Shown here: positions 18,370-25,303 of the stretch, in pieces
How positions within the stretch are numbered: position 1 is the stretch's first letter
How the letters are laid out: each line of letters starts with the position of its first letter
Source: VXYL01 sp965199875
GTDB taxonomy: Bacteria; Pseudomonadota; Gammaproteobacteria; Pseudomonadales; Azotimanducaceae
Direction of reading: 5' to 3'
Assembly: GCA_965199875.1 (NCBI GenBank)
Contig: OZ241346.1
Span: 4,092,001 to 4,156,000 of the forward strand
DNA: 64,000 bases
The notes under the pieces: model-generated
The model's database searches: none
The model's input: the letters and a program-made list of their open reading frames with translations, nothing else
What the model was told of the DNA's origin: nothing
Position numbers and translations under genes: made by a program

Positions 18370-20091
18370 TCAGCCCGGCTCGACGGCGAAGAACACGCCT
18401 CGGTCGCGCTGCCAGGCTTGCTGGTGGTAGCCGTAGACGGTGTGGGTGCCCAGGCGGTTGACGCGCACCGAGTCCGCCGTGCGGCCAAGGTTCGCTGGCA
18501 GCGCGAACGCGCCCTGCAACTGGGGCATGGTCAGCCAGCCGTCGGGCAGCGTGGGATGTTCGGCGGCGGCGATGCGCGCCGAGGCGGGCTTGCCCCTGGT
18601 GGTGCCGATGGTCCAGCCCCACTCGCCGAAGCTCGGCACGTTGGCGCGGTACTGTTCGGCGTGGAAGCCGGCGTGCGCCAGGGTCTTGCCGATGGAGAGG
18701 AACGCCGCGGTGGCGTGGAACGGCGAGGTGGACTGGGTGACGAACGCGCCGTCGGGCGACAGCAGCTGCGCGATGCGGGCGTAGAAGTAGTCGCTGTACA
18801 GCCGGTTGAGGTCCGGGTGGCTCGGGTCCGGCAGGTCCGCCACCACCACGTCGAAACGCCTTCCGGCTGCGGCCAGGCGCTCCACCTCGATGAACGCATC
18901 GCCTTCGATCACGCGCACGCGCGAGTCGTCGAAGGCGCCCTCGTTCAGTTCCGTCAGCGCCCTGGAGAGCCAGGCCGGGGCCTGCTCGTCTTCGCCGCGG
19001 AACAGGCGCAGCAGTTGCGGATCGATGTCGACCAGCGTCGCCTGGCGAGGATTCCAGCGCAGCAGATCGCGCAGCGCCAGGCCGTCGCCGCCGCCGAGAA
19101 CCAGCACATGCTCGCGTCGGTAGGCCGCCAGCATCGGCGGCGTCGTCAGATAGGCGTGGTAGATGCGTTCGTCGTTGGAGGCGAATTGCAGTGCGCCGTT
19201 GACGTACAGGCTCAGCACGTCGGGCTTGCCGGCGGCGATGTGGCGCTTGGTCAGGACGACGTTCTGATACGGCGTTTGCAGGCGGTAGACGACGCGGTCC
19301 TTGAACAGCGTGTCGCCAAGATCCGCCATCCAGCGGGTGCCGAAGACGGCCAGCACCACCAACAGCGCCGCCAGCAGACCATGACCAGCCCACAGCCACT
19401 TGGCCGGGCGCAGCTGGCGACGGTAGAGGAGCAGAAAGCCGACGCCCACCGCGGTGTTCACCGCCGCCGCGCCCACCGCGGCGTAGACGATGGGAAGCTG
19501 CAGGCAGACCAGCACCCAGATGGCCGCGCCGATGCCAGCGCCGATGTAGTCGGCGCCGTACATCGTGCCCAGGTTGTGTTCCAGGCGGCGGGCGTGAACG
19601 TGCTCGCGCACCCGGGCGATGAGCGGGATCTCCATGCCGATCAGCAGGCCGATCAGAAAGCCGAGAACGAAAGGCAGCAAGCGCGACCACTGCACCAGAG
19701 CCTGCGCCAGGCCGCCGTCGAAAGCGACGAAGGCGTCGACGCCGTAGACCGCGCGCAGCCACTCCGGCAGCGAGTAGGCGAAGGCGACGACCGCCGAAAG
19801 CAGCAGCACCGAAGTGCCGCCGAGCAGCGCGATGCCGAGCTCCAGCCACGCAAAGCCGCGGTAGATGGCGGCGATCCACTTGGCTGCGAACGCGCCGACG
19901 CCCATGGCGACGATCATCAGCCCGATCATGGCGTAGAGGGTGGGTTCCACCGCGCCGAGAATGCGTCCAGCGTAGTGCGCCATCAGATATTCGTAGACGA
20001 GGCCGCAGGCGGCGACCAGGCCCATGGCGCCGATCAGCGCCGCATCGTGCCAGCGCACCCCCTTGGGGGCGGCTTGGCTGGAGGTGTTCAT
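18370..20091 (-). CDS. speE: Membrane-anchored spermidine synthase-like aminopropyltransferase
   Basis: The product is 573 residues. The first ~270 form about seven transmembrane helices, and the rest is a spermidine synthase domain. That domain carries LQTPYQNVVL, LYVNGALQFASNDERIYH, the SAM-binding HVLVLGGGDGLALRDLL with the acidic VDIDPQ strand, and the catalytic VVVADLPDPSHP. The enzyme class moves aminopropyl groups from decarboxylated SAM to polyamines. The membrane-fused form may act at the inner membrane or on an unusual acceptor. Start ATG is at 20091. It lies 32 bases after the DUF350 gene, and SpeD, which makes its co-substrate, is encoded three genes upstream. Acceptor specificity is unknown. 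Confidence 0.87.
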   Translation of the reverse strand: MNTSSQAAPKGVRWHDAALIGAMGLVAACGLVYEYLMAHYAGRILGAVEPTLYAMIGLMIVAMGVGAFAAKWIAAIYRGFAWLELGIALLGGTSVLLLSAVVAFAYSLPEWLRAVYGVDAFVAFDGGLAQALVQWSRLLPFVLGFLIGLLIGMEIPLIARVREHVHARRLEHNLGTMYGADYIGAGIGAAIWVLVCLQLPIVYAAVGAAAVNTAVGVGFLLLYRRQLRPAKWLWAGHGLLAALLVVLAVFGTRWMADLGDTLFKDRVVYRLQTPYQNVVLTKRHIAAGKPDVLSLYVNGALQFASNDERIYHAYLTTPPMLAAYRREHVLVLGGGDGLALRDLLRWNPRQATLVDIDPQLLRLFRGEDEQAPAWLSRALTELNEGAFDDSRVRVIEGDAFIEVERLAAAGRRFDVVVADLPDPSHPDLNRLYSDYFYARIAQLLSPDGAFVTQSTSPFHATAAFLSIGKTLAHAGFHAEQYRANVPSFGEWGWTIGTTRGKPASARIAAAEHPTLPDGWLTMPQLQGAFALPANLGRTADSVRVNRLGTHTVYGYHQQAWQRDRGVFFAVEPG

Positions 20092-20123
20092 GCCCGCAGC
20101 GCGGGCGAGCGGGAGCGCCGTCG

Positions 20124-21020
20124 TCAGCCGGCCACCGCCCGGATGACCAGGCCGATGCCGACGAACACCGCGGCTTCGATGGCGGCGACGCCGACGTTGC
20201 GCTGTCGGTCCACTTCCTCGACCACGTCGATGCCGCTCAAGATCACCCGCTGCGCCAGCATCGACAGCGCCAGCAGCACCGCCGCCAGCACCACCGCCCA
20301 GAGGAACCAGGCGCCGTAGGCGATCCACGCGCTGGCGTCCACGCCGGCGATGAAGGACACCATGCCGCCGGCGGAAGAAGAGGCCAGTGCCGTGCCGATC
20401 AAGTGCCCGGCGTAGCGCACCGCCAGCGCCGCGTTGCCGTTCTCGATGGCGGCCTGCCACTCCTCGCCGTCGTGGCGGCGGGAATAGATGACGGCGCGGG
20501 TGCGGGTCACGCCCAGCACCACGAACTGCGCCAGGAAGAACATCACCACCACCGAAACCAGGCCTTGCAGCAAGCCGCCTTCCGCCCAGTTGATGGCGCC
20601 GTTGATGAGCACGCCCAGCGCCACCAGATTGGCGGCCTGGACGATGCCGGCGGCGATGTTCTGGTCCTTGATGGCGGCCTTGACGGAAAAGTCGTGGAAG
20701 ACGATCCAGTCGTTGACGAGAATGCCCAGCTTCAACAGCACCAGCCCTACCAGAGCATAGGAAACGACGCTGCCGAGCTCTTCGGCGAACGTCACTGCCG
20801 GTTCGCCGGCGCCGGCGGCAGCCAGCACCAGCGCCGCGGCCAGTGCGCCGCCAGCCAGCGCCATGCCGAAGGCGAAGTTGTCCTTCTCGGCCAGTTCGTC
20901 CCGGGAACTCACCCCGAACAACACGCCCGAGCCGTAGCGCAGGGCGCACATGGCAGCCACCGCGACTGCCAGGTCCAGCGCCACGATGCCCCAGAACCAG
21001 ATGCTCAAGCCGTCGATCAT
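20124..21020 (-). CDS. Double DUF350 (YjfL-like) inner membrane protein
   Basis: The 298-residue protein has about eight hydrophobic segments arranged as two similar halves. Each has the DUF350 look: a polar entry such as EKDNFAFGMALAGG or IENGNAALAVRYAGH, followed by small-residue-rich helices. E. coli YjfL, encoded downstream of yjfIJK, has a single DUF350 unit of about 130 residues, so this is a tandem version. The ATG at 21020 begins MIDGLSIWFWGIVALD. It lies 60 bases downstream of the lipoprotein gene and 32 upstream of the synthase. Transport activity is not established for the family. Confidence 0.82.
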   Translation of the reverse strand: MIDGLSIWFWGIVALDLAVAVAAMCALRYGSGVLFGVSSRDELAEKDNFAFGMALAGGALAAALVLAAAGAGEPAVTFAEELGSVVSYALVGLVLLKLGILVNDWIVFHDFSVKAAIKDQNIAAGIVQAANLVALGVLINGAINWAEGGLLQGLVSVVVMFFLAQFVVLGVTRTRAVIYSRRHDGEEWQAAIENGNAALAVRYAGHLIGTALASSSAGGMVSFIAGVDASAWIAYGAWFLWAVVLAAVLLALSMLAQRVILSGIDVVEEVDRQRNVGVAAIEAAVFVGIGLVIRAVAG

Positions 21021-21080
21021 GGTCGTTCTCCCAGTGGCTCGGCGCCGCGTTGTCTGCCCGCCGCCCGTTGCCGCCGTCTG

Positions 21081-22070
21081 CTATTTGCCGCGCCTTGGTC
21101 CGCGGAAGCCGCTGCCGAAACCGCGCATCGAGGCCGGGCGGCTGCCGGCCGCGCGGCTGCCGCTCGTCCTTGCGCCGGTGGACGCGCCGGAGCTTGGCCG
21201 GCTGCCGCTGCTGGCGAACTTCTGCCGAGCGACGCGATTCGACGCCCCTTGCCGCTGGCGGGCGTAGGGGCTACGGAACGTGCGTCCTTCGGAGGCGAAC
21301 TTGCGTCGCGCCGTGGACTGCACGTTCGCCTGCTGTCGGCGCGCGGCTGGCGAGGTGTAGTTGCGCCGGCCGTAGTCGTGGTAGTAGCTGTAGTCGCGCC
21401 CGGAAGACCAGGCGCCGTAGCCGATGCGCGGGCCGCCGAGCAGATCGCGCATCAGCGCGAACTGGCCGTACCACACCCAGAACGACGTGCCGTTGGAGGC
21501 GGTCTGCCAGTGGCCGTAGGTGGGGTTGCCCACCAGCTGGCTGCCGGCGCCGAAGTCCGTGGCGCTGTTGGCGCTGCGCGAAGCGTTTGCGGAGACCGCG
21601 TCCACCCGCGGCAGCTCGCCGTCGGACAGGTCCGCGAGCACGTTCAGCGGGTCCGCCAGCGCCCGGTCGAACTCGTCGGGCGCGACCGCCGATGCCAGGC
21701 TGACCAGTTCCTCCGCCACGGCGCGATAGGATTCCGCCGGTGCGCCTTCCTCCGGCAAGGACTTGCGGACGTCGGCAAGGCGCGTTTGCAGGCCGGTGTA
21801 GAGCCCGCCGTCGCGGGTGGCCTCGCGTTCGAGCACCCTCGCCAAGTCGTCCAGCTTCGGCTTGGCCTCGGCAACCCGGTCGGCGTACTGCCGGATGAGC
21901 TTGGCGTTGCGCAGCCGGTTGTCGTCGAGGTCCTTTCCCAGCCGCGCCAGTCCGCTTTCGACACGCTCGATCGCGCTCTGCACCCGCGCATGGGTGCCGT
22001 CGCTGCAACCGGCAAGCGCGACGGCCAGCGCCAACAGACCGACGGCCGCCAGCCGCGCGTTCGCCTTCAC
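21081..22070 (-). CDS. Predicted lipoprotein with Arg/Ser/Gly-rich tail
   Basis: From GTG 22070 the product is 329 residues. A lipoprotein signal peptide ends LAVALAGC with cysteine near residue 21. Helical coiled-coil-like sequence follows (RVESGLARLGKDLDDNRLRNA), then a Tyr/Gly-rich stretch (YGAWSSGRDYSYYHDYGRR) and a highly basic low-complexity tail ending SGFRGPRRGK. The GTG overlaps the stop of speD as GTGA, so the two are coupled. I do not recognise the family. It may play the part of the YjfM/DUF1190 protein in the E. coli cluster, but I see no clear homology. The tail could bind anionic lipid, LPS or nucleic acid; this is a guess. Confidence 0.75.
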   Translation of the reverse strand: MKANARLAAVGLLALAVALAGCSDGTHARVQSAIERVESGLARLGKDLDDNRLRNAKLIRQYADRVAEAKPKLDDLARVLEREATRDGGLYTGLQTRLADVRKSLPEEGAPAESYRAVAEELVSLASAVAPDEFDRALADPLNVLADLSDGELPRVDAVSANASRSANSATDFGAGSQLVGNPTYGHWQTASNGTSFWVWYGQFALMRDLLGGPRIGYGAWSSGRDYSYYHDYGRRNYTSPAARRQQANVQSTARRKFASEGRTFRSPYARQRQGASNRVARQKFASSGSRPSSGASTGARTSGSRAAGSRPASMRGFGSGFRGPRRGK

Positions 22071-22489
22071 GTCGCTCTCGCTGGTTTGGATTGATCGATC
22101 GCCGTGCCGGACGGACGATCCAGTGCGCTGACCTGCACGGTCGCTTGGGGCACCGCGTCGGCAATCACCGCCGCAGCGCGGTCCGCATTGCAGGCGCCGC
22201 ACATGAACACGTCGAAGGCGGCGTAGCCTCGTTCCGGCCAGGTGTGGACGGTGATGTGCGACTCCGCAAGCAGCGCCACGCCGGTAACTCCCTGGCCGCC
22301 GCCGAATCCGTGCATGTGGCAGGAGAGCACGGTGGCGCCCCCTGCCGAAGCCGCACGGCGCAGCAACGCTTCCAGTGCCGTGGCGTCGAAACCTGCCTGC
22401 TCGCCGAAGCACTCGATCAACAAGTGCCGACCGCCCAGGCCAGACTCGCTTGCCGGACTGCGATAGGTGGCGGTTTGTCGCGTAGCCAT
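22067..22489 (-). CDS. speD: S-adenosylmethionine decarboxylase proenzyme
   Basis: The 140-residue product matches the short prokaryotic (class 1b) SAM decarboxylase. The self-cleavage site is in LLAESHITVHTWPERGYAA: cleavage between Glu and Ser makes the pyruvoyl cofactor from Ser. The conserved DVFMCGACN follows. The start is the ATG at 22489, giving MATRQTATYRSP; longer forms would add unrelated basic residues. Decarboxylated SAM is the aminopropyl donor for spermidine synthase, encoded three genes downstream in the same direction. It is the first gene of this half of the PspA/polyamine cluster. Confidence 0.92.
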   Translation of the reverse strand: MATRQTATYRSPASESGLGGRHLLIECFGEQAGFDATALEALLRRAASAGGATVLSCHMHGFGGGQGVTGVALLAESHITVHTWPERGYAAFDVFMCGACNADRAAAVIADAVPQATVQVSALDRPSGTAIDQSKPARAT

Positions 22490-22677
22490 GCGGCGAGTGT
22501 AGGGGCAGTCGCCCGTGCCACGCAAGCCGACGTTCGCCTGCCGGGCCGACGACCGGCGGCTCGGGCGCCACGCCGTGCCGGTACTTCGTCCAGTCGCCGA
22601 CACGGTAGCTTCCGTCGCCCAGCGTCGCTGCCGAGCGCAAACGCAGCGACGACATTGCTACTGCTAAAATTTCATGC

Positions 22678-22702
22678 ATATTTGAAGTACGACTTCAGAT
22701 AT
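22678..22702. promoter_or_regulatory. AT-rich inverted repeat upstream of the broken AAA_14 gene
   Basis: ATATTTGAAGT (22678-22688) and ACTTCAGATAT (22692-22702) are reverse complements except for one position, with ACG between them. The repeat lies 19 bases before the ATG at 22722, in the only strongly AT-rich stretch of the 232-base gap shared with speD, which starts in the opposite direction. It is probably promoter/operator DNA brought in with the ATPase gene. Confidence 0.45.
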
Positions 22703-22721
22703 TCGTGTTATTTTGCAGTGC

Positions 22722-23627
22722 ATGTTCAGAAGAAACCTGCTTCTGCCGGCGTCTGGCGAGGATTCGTTCTTCCTCTGGGGCCGCGTCAGACCGGCAAGAC
22801 CACGCTGCTCAAGCAGTGCTATCCCGACGCTCGCTGGCTGGACTTGCTGAAGGCCGACGAGTTTGGCCGCTACGCCGCCAATCCCGAACGCCTGCGCGAG
22901 GAGATCGAGGTGGACGGGCTGCCGCCGGGCGGCCAGGTCGTCATCGACGAAGTGCAGAAGGTTCCCGCCCTCCTGGACGAAGTACACTGGCTGATCGAGA
23001 ACCGCGGCGTGCAGTTCGCGCTGTGTGGTTCCAGCGCCCGCAAAGTCCGCCGCGGCGCCGCCAACCTGCTTGGCGGCCGCGCCGCACGCTTCGAGTTGCT
23101 GGGCCTGACCGCGGCCGAACTGGGCGCCGAGTTCAACCTGACCAGGCTGCTCAACCACGGCTACTTGCCAAGAATGTACGAGGCCAAGCGGCCAACGCGA
23201 CGCTTGGATGCCTACGTCGCCAACTACCTGAAGGAGGAAGTGGCTGCCGAGGGGCTGGTGCGCAGCCTTCCGGCCTTTGCTGGCTTCCTGAACGCCGCAG
23301 CCCTGAGCGACGGCGAGATCGTCAACTTCTCCAACATCGCCGCCGACTGCGCGGTCTCCGGCCGCACCGCAAGGGGCTATTTCGAGATACTGGAGGACAC
23401 GCTGCTCGGCCGTTGGCTGCCGGCCTATCGAAAACGACCCAAACGAAGGCTTGTGGCTGCACCCAAGTTCTACTTCTCGGACGTCGGCGTCGTCAACCGT
23501 CTGGCGCGGCGCGGCGTGCTCGAGGCCGGCTCCGAACTGTACGGCAAGGCATTCGAGAACTGGGTGTTTCACGAGCTTTCCGCCTTCCTCGCCTACCGCG
23601 AACGGGACGACGCGCTGGCGTACTGGC
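22722..23627 (+). pseudogene. AAA_14/DUF4143 ATPase, 5' part, frameshifted and split by an IS
   Basis: Translation from ATG 22722 gives MFRRNLLLPASGEDSFFLWG, the usual start of this ATPase family, but then runs out of frame. The next frame supplies PRQTGKTTLLKQCYP (Walker A) and QVVIDEVQKVPALLDEVHW (Walker B). A single missing base near 22783 (GGGGCCGCG, expected one more C) explains the break. The frame then continues through the DUF4143 region (YVANYLKEEVAAEG) to about 23627, where an IS4-family element interrupts it within a codon context reading DDALAYW. The 3' part resumes at 24896. Two independent lesions suggest a decayed gene. Confidence 0.85.
23616..23627. repeat. Left 12-base target-site duplication of the IS
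   Basis: TGGCGTACTGGC immediately precedes the insertion sequence and is repeated exactly after it at 24896-24907. Removing the element and one copy restores the ATPase frame DDALAYWRLAGGTEVDF, which shows that this is the true insertion point. Confidence 0.9.
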
Positions 23628-24895
23628 ACTGCTGTCCCATTAACTTGGAGAATTAGGAGGCTTGGATCGTCCAGTGCGGTATGATTGCGTTCGAGAAAAC
23701 CAATCGAAACACAGGAGATCCAAGCCGTGGCGCACAATAGCACGATATTCGGGCAGTTGCTCAAGCTGTTGCCGAGACATGAATTCGACAAGCTGGCGGA
23801 GAAGCACAAGACGGGGCGGATGTCGCGCAAGCTGACGCGGTGGGGCCAGTTCGTGGCGATGGGGGCGGCGCAGCTGACGGGGCGCTGCAGCCTTCGGGAC
23901 ATCGTGTCGAACCTGTCGGCGCAGTCGCGCAAGCTGTACCACCTGGGGGTGGGCGAGGTGTCGCGGTCGTCGCTGGCGCGGGTGAACGCGGAGAAGCCGT
24001 GGCAGTTGTACCGGGAGCTGTTCGGCGTGCTGCTGGGGCGCTGCCGGCCGATGTCGCCGGGGCACGGGTTCCGGTTCAAGAACCCGCTGTACTCGCTGGA
24101 CTCGACGGTGGTCGATCTGTGCCTGTCGGTGTTTCCGTGGGCGAAGTTCCGGCGGACGAAGGGCGGGGTGAAGGCGCACGTGGCGCTGGACCACGCGGGT
24201 CACCTGCCGGCGTTCATGACGGTGACGGACGCCAGGACGTCGGACATCGAGGCGGCGCGGGCGCTGCGCCTGCCGAAGGGGAGCATCGTCGCGGCGGACC
24301 GGGCGTACATGGACTTCCATTGGATCAACTCGTTGATTCTGCAAGGTGTTTTCCTGGTGACGCGGCTCAAGAGGCGGATCAAGCACCGCGTCGTGGAGCG
24401 GCGGGAAGTCAACGAGCGGCTGGGCGTCACGTCCGACCAGACGATCGAGCTCACCAGCGCGCGGGGCCGCAAGCGGTGCCCGCACCGGCTGCGCCGGATC
24501 GGCTACCGCGACCCCGCGACGGGGAAGCACTGCGTCTTCCTGACGACGAACTTCGAGCTGTCGGCGAAGACCATCGCGGACATCTACAAGGCGCGCTGGC
24601 AGGTGGAGCTGTTCTTCAAGTGGATCAAGCAGAACCTGAAGGTGAAGAGCTTCGTGGGCACGTCGCGCAACGCCGTGCTGACGCAGCTGTGGATCGCCGT
24701 GTGCATGTACCTGCTGGTGTGCTACGTGAAGTTCCTCAGCCGCGGAGGCTGGAAGCTCGTCGGAATCCTGCGCCTTCTGCAGCTCAGCCTGTTCGAGCGG
24801 CGCTCCCTCGACGACCTGCTCGGAAACAACACTCAGGACCCGCCGACCTGTCCGCAAACCGAGATGAAGTTCGCGTGGAGTTAATGGGACAGCAA
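23628..24895 (+). mobile_element. IS4-family insertion sequence, 1268 bases
   Basis: The element lies between 12-base direct repeats. Its ends carry a 16-base perfect inverted repeat: TGCTGTCCCATTAACT at 23630-23645 and its complement at 24879-24894. The outermost two bases do not match (AC versus AA on the top strand). It contains one transposase gene and no passenger. Perfect flanking repeats and an intact transposase indicate recent transposition. It is inserted in an already frameshifted ATPase gene. Confidence 0.93.
23727..24884 (+). CDS. IS4-family transposase (DDE)
   Basis: The 385-residue product has the IS4-family DDE signature. The first Asp is in YSLDSTVVDLCLSV, the second in VAADRAYMDF, and the Glu is in YKARWQVELFFKWIKQNL, which is the Y-R-E-K motif. 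The N-terminal region (FGQLLKLLPRHEFDKLAEKH) is typical of the subgroup. The GTG at 23727, with GGAG upstream, is chosen; a TTG at 23685 is possible. The TAA at 24882 lies inside the right terminal repeat. The gene appears intact and probably active. Confidence 0.93.
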   Translation: MAHNSTIFGQLLKLLPRHEFDKLAEKHKTGRMSRKLTRWGQFVAMGAAQLTGRCSLRDIVSNLSAQSRKLYHLGVGEVSRSSLARVNAEKPWQLYRELFGVLLGRCRPMSPGHGFRFKNPLYSLDSTVVDLCLSVFPWAKFRRTKGGVKAHVALDHAGHLPAFMTVTDARTSDIEAARALRLPKGSIVAADRAYMDFHWINSLILQGVFLVTRLKRRIKHRVVERREVNERLGVTSDQTIELTSARGRKRCPHRLRRIGYRDPATGKHCVFLTTNFELSAKTIADIYKARWQVELFFKWIKQNLKVKSFVGTSRNAVLTQLWIAVCMYLLVCYVKFLSRGGWKLVGILRLLQLSLFERRSLDDLLGNNTQDPPTCPQTEMKFAWS

Positions 24896-24907
24896 TGGCG
24901 TACTGGC
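24896..24907. repeat. Right 12-base target-site duplication of the IS
   Basis: Second copy of TGGCGTACTGGC, directly after the right end of the IS4-family element, identical to 23616-23627. Confidence 0.9.
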
Positions 24908-25170
24908 GTCTCGCTGGCGGTACCGAGGTGGACTTCGTGGTCGGCGACATGCGCTTGGCGGTGGAGGCGAAAGCCAGCGCGAACGTCGTCGGTCGCCACT
25001 TGAAGGGGCTGCGCAGCTTGGCCAAGGACAACCCGCAGGTTGGCAAGCGCGTCGTGGCGTGTCTGGAAACGCGCCCCAGACGCACCGAGGACGGCATCGA
25101 CATTCTGCCGGCGGCGGATTTCGCGCGGCGGCTTTGGCAGGGGGAACTGCTGCCGCCTGGCGCGCGCTGA
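24896..25170 (+). pseudogene. AAA_14/DUF4143 ATPase, 3' part after the IS
   Basis: This segment continues the interrupted ATPase. It encodes AYWRLAGGTEVDFVVGDMRLAVEAKAS, the nuclease-like C-terminal fold of the family with D...ExK (VDFVV and VEAKAS), and ends RLWQGELLPPGAR. An ATG created at the IS junction (24895) opens a short frame, but the segment alone lacks the ATPase domain and is unlikely to be functional. Confidence 0.85.
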
Positions 25171-25303
25171 CTTACAATCCGGCCACGTCCGCCGGCGGCC
25201 CTGCCAGACCATGAAGACAGAACGGTTCGAATGCTGGCCACGGCGATGCGGTGGGCGAGCGGCGAGTGCGCTCTTCGGCTGGCCAGCGCCGCCACGGAGG
25301 TTG

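Noticed and set aside
24895..25170. Short stand-alone gene of 91 codons after the IS
   Set aside because: The start codon is made by the IS junction, and the sequence is the severed 3' end of the AAA_14 ATPase.
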